From Mesonia aquimarina (GTDB taxonomy: Bacteria; Bacteroidota; Bacteroidia; Flavobacteriales; Flavobacteriaceae): a stretch of DNA of 64,000 nucleotides. This document shows, one piece after another, positions 37,534-45,721 of the stretch. A model generated the notes under the pieces. That model was not told the origin of the DNA and searched no databases. It saw nothing but the letters and a program-made list of their open reading frames with translations. Both the position numbers and the translations under genes were made by a program. The DNA lies in the NCBI RefSeq assembly GCF_003667275.1, contig NZ_RCNV01000003.1, forward strand, positions 248,001-312,000, written 5' to 3'. Positions within the stretch are counted from its first letter, which is position 1. Every line of letters starts with the position of its first letter.

Positions 37534-38223
37534 TTAAGCCTGAATTTTTTCTTCTGCTAATTGAAGTATTTTTTGAAATTGCTCTTCTGGATTTAAGTTA
37601 GAATTGTCTATTACAATAGCATCTTCAGCTTTTTTGAGCGGAGAATCTTCTCGAGAGCTATCAATGTTATCGCGCTCTTCTATATTCTGAATTACTTCCT
37701 CAAAAGTAACTTTTTCGCCTTTTGCAAGTAACTCGTCAAACCGACGTTTGGCACGTGTTTCGGCAGAAGCGGTCATAAAAATTTTTAATTCTGCTTGCGG
37801 AAAAACAACCGTTCCTATATCGCGACCATCCATCACGATTCCCTTTTTCTTTCCGAGTTCGTGTTGCTGTTTTACTTGCATTTTTCTAACCTCAGGAACA
37901 GCAGCAATCGCACTTACAAATTGAGAGACATTTAAAGTTCTAATATCATTTTCAACATTAGTTCCGTTTAAATAAATTTCAGCAAAACCCTTTTCAGCAT
38001 TAAAATGAAATTCTAATTGAATTTCAGCTAAAGAATTTATAAGTTCTTCTGTATAAAAATACTTTTCTGAAATCAAATTTTGCTGCATTGCATATAGGGT
38101 AACCGCCCGGTACATAGCTCCTGTATCTACATAAACGTAGCCTAATTTTTTAGCTAATTGTTTGGCTACCGTACTTTTTCCGGTAGATGAAAATCCGTCG
38201 ATGGCGATGATTATTTTCTTCAA
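37534..38223 (-). CDS. cmk: Cytidylate kinase
   Basis: Cmk phosphorylates CMP and dCMP with ATP. The 229-residue protein has the Walker A GFSSTGKST at 10-18, the CMP-binding LGYVYVDTGAMYRAVTLYA segment (given in part), and the basic lid motif ARAKRRFDELLAKG-type region with RDNIDSSREDSPL. The gene is upstream of rpsA and downstream of porQ, all leftward, a neighbourhood common in Bacteroidota. Confidence 0.95.
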   Translation of the reverse strand: MKKIIIAIDGFSSTGKSTVAKQLAKKLGYVYVDTGAMYRAVTLYAMQQNLISEKYFYTEELINSLAEIQLEFHFNAEKGFAEIYLNGTNVENDIRTLNVSQFVSAIAAVPEVRKMQVKQQHELGKKKGIVMDGRDIGTVVFPQAELKIFMTASAETRAKRRFDELLAKGEKVTFEEVIQNIEERDNIDSSREDSPLKKAEDAIVIDNSNLNPEEQFQKILQLAEEKIQA

Positions 38224-38321
38224 GCTATGCAGTTTTAGAAAGCGAAAATACTGCTATTTTAAAGAAGTAGCCAATTTCTTTGGAAAGAAAAATTTATAGT
38301 GAATAAAATATAAGTCTAAAA

Positions 38322-39341
38322 TTATTGTAGATCTATATTTAATCCAAAAAAGCTAGAACTCGCAGCGCTATTGTAACGTGCATAACTGTAACTTAATCGC
38401 AGTTTATTGAATTTTATAGAAAAACCACCACTTAAACCGGCAAAAGAACGCTGATCTTCAATTCTTAATTCCTCTCCTCTTCTAAAACTGTAACCTAAAC
38501 GAATATTAAAGCCGCCTTCCGGAAAAAGTTCTACGCCTAAAATGGTATGACGCAAAGCATTATTAAAAAAACCGGGATCGTTTGCTTGCACATTTCCATC
38601 TAAATCAGTTTCATCGCGGGCAGTATTTCTAAAAGCAATATTCCATTGCTGTAAATTTTCTAACGTAATATGCCATCGTACAGGAATATCTTTTACTTTT
38701 TGAGAAATTCCTAAACCAACTTCCAAAGGTAATTTTTCATAAACTTCATCGTAGGCTGTAAATTGCGTTCCGGCATTTCGTAAAACTCCAGCAATAACCA
38801 AGTCCCAATCTTCGTAATAATAGGTAACTCCCAAATCTAAAGCACCACCAAGCGAAGTATATTGCTCTAATTTTGATGAGATTAGTTTTACGTTAGCCCC
38901 AATATAAAAGTCAGAAAAAGGAATATTATAAGCGTAACCTAAAGAAAGTGCTACTTCTCCTCCTCCGAACTCTCCGGTTGCTTCCCCAAATTCATTGTAC
39001 CCGTTAAAAGTCCCGTAGTTTATATAATTTACACCAGCATGAAAAACCTGTGTCCTTCTATCATACAAATAGGCGTAAGAAGCTGTTCCATAATTTACAT
39101 CGCCTAAATAGTTGACGTAGTTTACAGAAAGTTGGTTATCCATTTCGGCATTGATATTTGCCGGGTTAAAAATAGCAGAAGTCGGATCGTAATCGTAAAT
39201 GGTAAAATTTTTTCCACCCAATGCAGCTTGCCTAGGTGAAGCCACCAAGTTTAAAAACTGATATGTATATTTTCCTCCTATTTGTGCTTGTAAAGTAAAA
39301 GCAACAAAAAAGCAAGAAAGAAAAACCCAGGTTTTTTGCAT
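38322..39341 (-). CDS. porQ: Type IX secretion system protein PorQ
   Basis: PorQ is an outer-membrane barrel of the T9SS, required with PorU/PorV/PorZ for cell-surface attachment of cargo in Porphyromonas. The 339-residue protein has a signal peptide ending LQAQ, then LNLVASPRQAALGG and the DYDPTSAIFNPANINAEMDN segment (in part), and alternating strands with many aromatic ends, terminating GLNIDLQ. Start is placed at the ATG (MQKTWVF), four codons inside a longer frame. A T9SS sorting domain is seen in the 1128-residue protein at 45.7-49.1 kb, consistent with a working system. Confidence 0.88.
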   Translation of the reverse strand: MQKTWVFLSCFFVAFTLQAQIGGKYTYQFLNLVASPRQAALGGKNFTIYDYDPTSAIFNPANINAEMDNQLSVNYVNYLGDVNYGTASYAYLYDRRTQVFHAGVNYINYGTFNGYNEFGEATGEFGGGEVALSLGYAYNIPFSDFYIGANVKLISSKLEQYTSLGGALDLGVTYYYEDWDLVIAGVLRNAGTQFTAYDEVYEKLPLEVGLGISQKVKDIPVRWHITLENLQQWNIAFRNTARDETDLDGNVQANDPGFFNNALRHTILGVELFPEGGFNIRLGYSFRRGEELRIEDQRSFAGLSGGFSIKFNKLRLSYSYARYNSAASSSFFGLNIDLQ

Positions 39342-39449
39342 AGACGCAAACATAAACGATTTACAGTGATAGAAACGTTAGACTTTTTATTTTATTTTTC
39401 AATAAATAATAATCTACTTTACTATTATCAATTCAATTGACTTACGTAA

Positions 39450-40379
39450 CTAATTAACGTCTGGATCTAAATAATCTGGCGTCCCATCATTATTATAGTC
39501 TAGAAATGTGATTTCATCAATAGTAATAATTCCATCGCCATTAGCATCATTCACTTCAATCTCTTCAGAAGTTGGAGTTCCATCGCCATCGTCATCAGGA
39601 TCGCGAAAATCTAATAAATCGTCTCTATTAGAATTATCTTCTGAATTAAAAACCTGATCCCCGTTTAAATCTTCGTAATACGAAGGAATTCCATCTCCAT
39701 CATGGTCTGCTAAAATACCCTTATATAATTGAAAAGAAAAAATTATCGGCTCATAAGGAGCTATTTGAGTAAGACTTGGTGGTTCTGCAAAATAAGCCAA
39801 GCCAGAAGGAATAAAAACAGCTCCCAAACCATAGTCTTCTGAGTAAGTTAAGGTACCATCCTCATTTTCAGTAACGCTTGAAGCTCCTCTAAACTCCATT
39901 AAACTTTGTACAAAACCTTTTATTATTCCATCGGAAGGAAAATCAAATTTCACTGGATTAATCGCTTGATCAAATAAAGTTTGATCTAATAATTCTCCTC
40001 GATAAGTTAATACTACTTCATCTGCAAAAGTTGGTTGATATTCTGTTGGTGCACCTTCATCTACTTGTAAGTAATATAAAGTATACTCTATCTCATTTTG
40101 AGTAATAGTTTTAGATTTTAAAAACTCTGAATCTATAAGCGGCACTACGTCATCCGGAGAATCCTCGGTAATATCTCTAAATTCTATACGATCATAATTT
40201 GCATTTCCCACATTAGGAACAACCACATAATAATGTGTTTGCAAGTAATCTAAAATTTCGGCTTGATTTTCTTGATAGACTTCTGCTTCATCTCTAAGAC
40301 TAACTCCATTGTCATCATCATCTGAACAAGAAAAGAAAATAAAGACACTAAATAAAAAGATTAATTTTGTTAATTTCAT
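39450..40379 (-). CDS. FKBP-like lipoprotein with calcium-binding-type acidic repeats
   Basis: A 309-residue lipoprotein: MKLTKLIFLFSVFIFFSC gives a lipobox with cysteine at 18, then DDDD, which is a known lipoprotein surface-export-type pattern in flavobacteria. Residues about 100-225 resemble an FKBP peptidyl-prolyl isomerase domain (VVLTYRGELLDQTLFD, IIKGFVQSLMEFRG, FIPSGLAYF). The last ~85 residues are aspartate-rich, with DHDGDGIPS, DANGDGIITIDE and NNDGTPDYLD, like EF-hand or thrombospondin-3 loops. Whether proline isomerase residues are intact I cannot judge. The upstream ATG 24 bp earlier is less likely. Confidence 0.82.
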   Translation of the reverse strand: MKLTKLIFLFSVFIFFSCSDDDDNGVSLRDEAEVYQENQAEILDYLQTHYYVVVPNVGNANYDRIEFRDITEDSPDDVVPLIDSEFLKSKTITQNEIEYTLYYLQVDEGAPTEYQPTFADEVVLTYRGELLDQTLFDQAINPVKFDFPSDGIIKGFVQSLMEFRGASSVTENEDGTLTYSEDYGLGAVFIPSGLAYFAEPPSLTQIAPYEPIIFSFQLYKGILADHDGDGIPSYYEDLNGDQVFNSEDNSNRDDLLDFRDPDDDGDGTPTSEEIEVNDANGDGIITIDEITFLDYNNDGTPDYLDPDVN

Positions 40380-40418
40380 TATTGCATATTTTTGAGGGTG
40401 CAAGATACAATTTTCTTA

Positions 40419-40426
40419 TATTTTTG
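40419..40426 (+). promoter_or_regulatory. Candidate -7 box for the S4-domain gene
   Basis: TATTTTTG fits TAnnTTTG and lies 31 bp before the ATG at 40458. Confidence 0.4.
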
Positions 40427-40457
40427 TTGAAGCGAATCTATATTAAATAACTAGCTT

Positions 40458-40841
40458 ATGAGAGTTGATAAATTTTTGTGGTGTGTGCGCTATTTCAAAA
40501 CAAGGAGCATAGCTACAAAAGCTTGCAAGAAAGGACAGGTTAGAATTGCAGATGAAGTAGTAAAACCTTCGCGAGAGGTTTATCCTACTGATGTGATTAA
40601 AGTTAGGAAAAACCAGATTAATTATGTGATTGAAGTGTTAGATTTACCCGAGTCTCGTGTCGGCGCCAAATTGGTAAATCTTTATTTAACAGATATTACC
40701 CCAAAAGAAAACTTAGAAAAATTAGATTTATTAAAATATTCTAAAGATTATTACCGAAAAAAAGGTACCGGAAGACCAACCAAAAAAGACCGTCGAGATT
40801 TAGATGATTGGTTTGAAAATGGACCTGAGGACGAGAAATAA
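40458..40841 (+). CDS. S4-domain RNA-binding protein (Hsp15-like)
   Basis: A 127-residue protein with an N-terminal S4 domain beginning MRVDKFLWCVRYFKTRS and including CKKGQVRIADEVVKPSREV, then a lysine/arginine-rich tail (KDYYRKKGTGRPTKKDRRDL). Hsp15 in E. coli binds free 50S subunits carrying nascent chains. The phosphoribosyltransferase follows 20 bp later. Confidence 0.92.
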   Translation: MRVDKFLWCVRYFKTRSIATKACKKGQVRIADEVVKPSREVYPTDVIKVRKNQINYVIEVLDLPESRVGAKLVNLYLTDITPKENLEKLDLLKYSKDYYRKKGTGRPTKKDRRDLDDWFENGPEDEK

Positions 40842-40861
40842 AAACTTTACAAAGAAAAGAA

Positions 40862-41365
40862 ATGAAGAAACCTGAAGCTACATTGATTTTAAACGATCAT
40901 CAAATTCAACAAAAAATAAGAAGAATTGCTTATCAAATTTACGAGAATAATATTGATGAAAAGGAAATTATAATTGCCGGAATTGCAAAAAATGGTTTCA
41001 TCCTTGCCGAAAAATTGAAAACATCATTAGAGACAATTTCTCCCATAAAAATAATTTTATGTGAAGTATTAGTGGATAAAAAAAATCCACTATCGCCTAT
41101 AACAACCTCTATTTCACCAACAGTCTATCAAGATAAATCTATTGTATTGGTAGATGATGTATTAAATTCAGGTACAACACTTATTTATGGAGTTAAGCAT
41201 TTTTTGGACGTCCCTTTGAAAAAATTTCAAACAGCTGTTTTAGTGGATAGAAGTCACAAAAAATATCCGGTTAAAGCCGACTTTAAGGGAATTTCTCTAT
41301 CTACCTCTTTAAGTGAAATGGTAGAAGTAAGTTTTAAAAATCCAAACCAAGTAATTTTACAATAG
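40862..41365 (+). CDS. Phosphoribosyltransferase-domain protein (PyrR-like)
   Basis: A 167-residue type I PRTase fold with the PRPP loop IVLVDDVLNSGTTL at 94-107 and the preceding FILAEKL block. Length and shape resemble PyrR or hypoxanthine-type transferases. The PRTase domain is sure; the base substrate or regulatory role is not. It converges on aroK with a 9-bp overlap. Confidence 0.88.
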   Translation: MKKPEATLILNDHQIQQKIRRIAYQIYENNIDEKEIIIAGIAKNGFILAEKLKTSLETISPIKIILCEVLVDKKNPLSPITTSISPTVYQDKSIVLVDDVLNSGTTLIYGVKHFLDVPLKKFQTAVLVDRSHKKYPVKADFKGISLSTSLSEMVEVSFKNPNQVILQ

Positions 41366-41881
41366 TTTTTTTTCTATTTGCTGGGCAATTTCCTCAACAC
41401 TTAATAAAGAACTATCTACAATAAGATCACTTTGCATATAATAAAATTGACGTTCAAATAGATGCTTCCTTATATAATCTTCTAAATCATCTATGCTGTT
41501 AATATTTTTCAGCAAAGGTCTATTTTCTTGTTCTTTACTCAACCGATTTGTCAACGTGTGTAAATCTACTTTTAAGTAAATTAAATACACTTCTTCGTCA
41601 TTTTTTAATTGTTCTAAGTTATCTGCATAACATGGAGTACCGCCTCCTAGACTTATCACAACTTTGTTTTTGGACTCTAAAACTGATTTTAACACCTCAT
41701 TTTCCTTTTTTCTAAAATAAATTTCACTTTTTTCAGAAAAAATTTTCGGAATAGATTTTCCTTCAACAGCTTCAATTTTTTTATCTAGATCTATAAAATC
41801 ATATCTTAACTTATTGGCTAACAACTCCCCCACATTAGATTTTCCACTTCCCATATAACCGCATAAAACTATTTTCATCAA
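41357..41881 (-). CDS. aroK: Shikimate kinase
   Basis: AroK phosphorylates shikimate in aromatic amino acid synthesis. The 174-residue protein has Walker A GYMGSGKS at 8-15, the substrate pocket FIDLDKKIEAVEGKSIPKIF region with D-D-type DLD at 32-34, and SLGGGTPCY with the shikimate-binding glycines. The ENRPLL element of the lid is also present. Two consecutive ATG codons leave the start uncertain by one residue. Confidence 0.95.
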   Translation of the reverse strand: MMKIVLCGYMGSGKSNVGELLANKLRYDFIDLDKKIEAVEGKSIPKIFSEKSEIYFRKKENEVLKSVLESKNKVVISLGGGTPCYADNLEQLKNDEEVYLIYLKVDLHTLTNRLSKEQENRPLLKNINSIDDLEDYIRKHLFERQFYYMQSDLIVDSSLLSVEEIAQQIEKKLL

Positions 41882-41920
41882 TCTTCTATTTTAGAAATTT
41901 CAACTTTTTTTAATCTTTTA

Positions 41921-41928
41921 CAAATTTA
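41921..41928 (-). promoter_or_regulatory. Candidate -7 box of aroK
   Basis: TAAATTTG on the minus strand, 39 bp before the aroK start. It faces away from the tRNA promoter. Confidence 0.4.
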
Positions 41929-41941
41929 TAGCATTTTAGAC

Positions 41942-41971
41942 TTGATAAATTAATAATAGATGTTATATTTG
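41942..41971 (+). promoter_or_regulatory. Promoter of the tRNA cluster
   Basis: TTG at 41942-41944, a 19-bp spacer and TATATTTG at 41964-41971 match the Bacteroidota promoter pattern closely, 30 bp before the first tRNA. Confidence 0.75.
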
Positions 41972-42001
41972 CACCCGCATTCGCAAAACGAATGTTGAAG
42001 A

Positions 42002-42074
42002 GATCTGGTAGCTCAGTTGGTAGAGCATCTCCCTTTTAAGGAGAGGGTCCTGGGTTCGAGCCCCAGCCAGATCA
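42002..42074 (+). tRNA. tRNA-Lys (UUU), copy 1
   Basis: A 73-nt cloverleaf: acceptor GATCTGG pairs with CCAGATC, the anticodon loop is CTTTTAA with TTT at 34-36, and TTCGAGC gives the T loop. Discriminator A follows; CCA is not encoded. Confidence 0.95.
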
Positions 42075-42105
42075 CTTTTTATTGTTCATTAATATTCTAC
42101 AAAAA

Positions 42106-42178
42106 GATCTGGTAGCTCAGTTGGTAGAGCATCTCCCTTTTAAGGAGAGGGTCCTGGGTTCGAGCCCCAGCCAGATCA
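42106..42178 (+). tRNA. tRNA-Lys (UUU), copy 2
   Basis: Identical over all 73 nt to copy 1, separated by 31 bp. Same fold and anticodon. Confidence 0.95.
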
Positions 42179-42211
42179 CTTTTCTTTCACATTATTTCCA
42201 CATAGAACCTA

Positions 42212-42295
42212 GCCCAGGTGCTGGAACTGGTAGACAGGCATGGTTGAGGGCCATGTGTCCGTTAGGGCGTATGGGTTCGACTCCCATCCTGGGCA
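42212..42295 (+). tRNA. tRNA-Leu (GAG)
   Basis: An 84-nt class II tRNA: acceptor GCCCAGG pairs with CCTGGGC, anticodon loop TTGAGGG between stems CATGG and CCATG gives GAG, and a long variable arm is present. It sits 33 bp after the second tRNA-Lys. Confidence 0.93.
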
Positions 42296-42819
42296 CTTTT
42301 TAGAGGCTTACTATCCTACTCGGAGCTATTCAAAAAACCTTTTATTTTTACTTTCACAAAGAAGCATTAGCTAATAAACAAATACTAATAGATTTATTAA
42401 CTCTTATTTTAAGAATTAATTTCTTAACGGGTTATGTTATAAAATTGAAACTTTAAAAAATACTATCTAAATGTCTATTATAGAAGTAAAATAATAAAGA
42501 ATCACCTTATTAAACCAGCAACTTTTCAACCAATAACGATTTATAGGTATCTGATTACATTAAAAAGAACTAAACACCCGCAAAAGGTAAGCTCGCGTAT
42601 TTCAGAACATTTTATGAATATAAGTTTAGTGTTCTGATGTAATTTATTTTCCAAAAATCTTAAAACAATTTCCAATTTGTGGAAGAGGAATTTATAGACT
42701 TATCAGTATTTTTAAAAATCAGTTTGGGTATATGTATATTTAACTCTATTATATATGTAAAGCTGAACCATTAAGCTATTTAAAATATGTTTTTTAATGT
42801 AGTGTAATTTATAGTTCAT
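42296..42819. other. AT-rich gap downstream of the tRNAs, no gene recognised
   Basis: About 520 bp without coding character in any frame. An 8-bp inverted repeat (42602-42609 with 42630-42637) is the only structure I noticed. No direct copy of the tRNA 3' ends is seen. Confidence 0.6.
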
Positions 42820-44063
42820 GGCTGTCTCATAAACCATGTAAAATAGAAAATAATAGGGATCGCGACCACTATTATCTTATTGACTAATTTCAAATTTTAT
42901 ACATTATGGAAAAGAAGATTTATTTGGTGATGAATTCTTGAAATAATTCAAAAGTGGTGATAAGCTCAATGGATTTTTAAAGCAACTGCAGAAACGTTGC
43001 ATTGAGAAAATGCTAGAAGCGGTATTGGATGATCATCTAGGCTACAACAAGAGCCAAAAGTCCGACAATCTCAACACCCGTAATGGTTTTGGTCAAAAAA
43101 AGTCCGCACCTTCTTTGAAGAATCCCACATCTAGGTTCCCATGGACCGAAACGCTTCCTTTAACCCAATGATTGTTCCTAAACAGGAAGGGTGTAGAGAA
43201 AGTCATTATATCGCTCTAAGCTAAAGAAATGAGCAATAGTGATATCGAAGAACGGATCAGAGAAGTTTATAATTTTGAAGTTCTCATTTATACCATTTTT
43301 AGGATTACCGAAAAGGTTACTAGAAAATATCACGGCCTGACAGAACCGTCCATTAGAACGGGTGTATCTTATTCTGTGGATGGACTAGATCATATTCAAA
43401 GAACGGAAGAATTCCAAGGTGATCAACAAACAGTCGGGCTTCGTAAGGACGGAAAGAAAGAAGTGTCGGAACTTTGGCAGGATAAAAATGAATCTGTAAC
43501 CTTTTGTATAAGTGTTCTTACCGATATAAATCCAGAGAGACCGAGAATAACCTGAACGATTTTACGTATACCATCAGAAACATGTTCCAGAAATATAAAA
43601 CCTAATCTGTGTAATACATCAAATACGTTATGTTTGCAGATATCTAGTGGAAGGTAAAAGAGACTTTTAAGACAGATCTGAAACATACCTACAACACTCC
43701 TTGGTAAGCTGTCAAAGCTGCCCTGGATGATTTTGAAGAGCTATGGGAAGGTGAGCATTCTTTTGCCTTAAAAAACTAAAAGGAAAACTGGGAAGATCTG
43801 AAAGTATTATTTGAATTCCCTCCGGAATTAAGAAAAACCATTTATACCACGAATCTTATCGAAAAACTCAATGGAAAAAACAGAAAGTACACTAAAAATA
43901 AATTATCTTTCCTACAGATGAAGCAGTAATTTAGCTACTAAAAAGTGATCAATACAAATCAGAAACTGGGCTTTATTTTAAATCAGTTCCTTATTATCTA
44001 TTAAAAACTTAAAAAAGTCCAGCCCTTGTTATTTTAACTTTCCATACTTTGTGAGGTAGTGCC
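42820..44063 (+). mobile_element. Decayed IS256-family element
   Basis: About 1.24 kb bounded by imperfect inverted ends: GGCTGTCTCATAAA at 42820 and, inverted, GGCACTACCTCACAAA ending at 44063, with further matches inwards. It contains the ruined transposase described separately. No target duplication is evident. Ends are tentative because of decay. Confidence 0.7.
42906..44010 (+). pseudogene. IS256-family transposase pseudogene
   Basis: Translating piecewise in different frames recovers an IS256 transposase: DEFLK-stop-FKSGDKLNGFLKQL and IEKMLEAVLDDHLGYNKSQ early, then MSNSDIEERIREVYNFEV, VGLRKDGKKEV, and late LRKTIYTTNLIEKLNGKNRK. The last is the family hallmark near the C-terminus. Several stops and frameshifts (first stop about 42942, others after 43555 and 43920) make it non-functional. 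Mutation spread suggests an old insertion. Confidence 0.85.
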
Positions 44064-44121
44064 TTTAATTATTTCTCTTGAATTCTGAAATTGATAAGAA
44101 TCATCTAAGTACAAAAAAAAG

Positions 44122-45692
44122 AGATTGTCTGAAAAGGCAGCCTCTTGCTATTGGACTATTTTGAGTTTTTTAGTATTTTCTTGTAATGAAAGCTAAAGTC
44201 GTAGTTAAGTCTTTTACCTCCAAGTTATGATGATTTGGTGCCTGTAAATCATCCTGTTAGAATCGTCAATACGATTATTGATCAAATCGACATCGCTGAC
44301 CTGGAGCGAAGTTACAAAGGCGATGGTACTTCCAGTTACCATCCTCGGATGCTGCTCAAGGTGACCATCTATGCCTTCAGAGGCAAACCCTTAAAAGGGA
44401 AGTTTAAAAATATCTTCAATCAGGTGGTTCTTTTACTGGTCGACCAGGGCGTATTATCCCTAAAGGAACTTTTTGTGGATGGCACTAAGGTAGAGGCCAA
44501 TGCCAATCGTTTTACTTTTGTATGGGGCAAATCCATCAAGAACAGTAAAGAGCGTATTAAAGAAACAGCTGCGAGAACTATGGTCTTATATGGAAGAGGC
44601 TTATGACCAAGAACAACTGCTTCCCAATGAACCTGATTTTAAGGCTATCGATCTAGATGAAGTAGCCAAAACCATTAATACCATTAATGACGCATTAAAA
44701 GATAAGGAGAGCGATAAAAAAGTAAAACAAAAGCTCAACTATGCCAGGAAGAACTGGCCCGGGAACCTGAAGAAATACCAAAAGCAGGAGGCTATACTGG
44801 GCAAACGCAACAGCTATAGTAAGACAGACCCCGATGCTATATTTATGCGGATGAAAGATGATTACATGCAAAATGGGCAGTTAAAACCCGGGGATAACCT
44901 GCAGGCCTCCACTAATAACCAGTTCATCACCAATTACACCTTAGCCCAAACCACCGCAGATACCACTAGCTTAAAAGACCACTTGCAAGATCATATAGAC
45001 TCCTACGAACAAGCTCCTCAAAGCCTTACCGCAGATGCCGGCTATGGCAGTGAAGAAAATTATACCGATTTGGAAGAAAAAGAAATTACTACTTATGTGA
45101 AATACAACTACTTCCATAAGGAGCAACGCGATAAAAAGCACCAAGAAAACCCATTTCATCCAGACAATCTTTTTTATAACAAGGAAACCGGTACGTATTA
45201 TTACCCGATGGATCAGGCCATGAAGAAATTAAGAAGTTATGAGAGTGAAACCACTACTGGCTTTAAGCAGCAAATCCATCGGTATCAGACCGCCAACTGC
45301 AAGGGATACCCTTTGCGAAAAGCCAAAGGGAACAGGGCTATCGAGCGTAATCACAATCTGATTCGTCTCAAGGAAAAGGCCAGGACTCTACTACTAAGTG
45401 AAGAGGGAATAGCGCATCGCAAAAGAAGATGCTGGGATGTAGAAGCCGTCTTTGGAAACATCAAGCAAAACATAGGTTTTAAGCGGTTTATGTTACGGGG
45501 AATGGATAAAGTAACTACTGAAATAGGATTAATAGCTATGGAGCACAACTTAAGAAAATTTAGTATTGCATAAAAAGGGGGACTCTTTGCCTTTTTTTAT
45601 CAGAATGAAGATTCACAAAAAAAAATAAGCGCTTCTTCTTAAAAAACATCTATCAATAAAAAAAGGCCATCTAAATACTTTTTAGACAGCCT
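44122..45692 (+). mobile_element. Decayed IS1182-family element
   Basis: About 1.57 kb. Left end AGATTGTCTGAAAAG and right end, inverted, AGGCTGTCTAAAAAG agree at 12 of 15 positions. The right end coincides with the terminator hairpin of the next gene, so it may be only a shared terminator; no target duplication is seen. The transposase inside is broken. Confidence 0.65.
44186..45573 (+). pseudogene. IS1182-family transposase pseudogene (N-terminal frameshift, internal deletion, later frameshift)
   Basis: ATG at 44186 begins MKAKVVVKSFTSK, then a frame change leads to SYDDLVPVNHPVRIVNTI. HPRMLLKVTIYAF runs straight into RGKPLKGKFKNIFNQ, where I expect about 35-45 further residues in the family, so an in-frame deletion is likely. 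VDGTK holds the first catalytic D. At about 44558 one extra A shifts the frame; the second part holds ADAGYGSEENY (second D) and DVEAVFGNIKQNIGF (E). Catalytic residues survive across pieces, but the gene is not translated whole. Confidence 0.85.
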
Positions 45693-45698
45693 TTTTTT
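45658..45698 (-). terminator. Terminator hairpin after the beta-helix gene (also possible IS end)
   Basis: GGC and TCTAAA on one arm pair with TTTAGA and GCC on the other around a short loop, flanked by A- and T-runs. On the minus strand it follows the beta-helix gene stop by 24 bp. Confidence 0.75.
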
Positions 45699-45721
45699 AA
45701 TATAAAATTACTACAGAAATA

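Noticed and set aside
42082-42303. Open frame across the tRNA-Lys and tRNA-Leu genes
   Set aside because: The translated text is just the tRNA sequences read as codons; the cloverleaf folds explain the bases.
44064-44121. Gap between the two IS relics considered as a target duplication
   Set aside because: No direct repeat matched both element ends.
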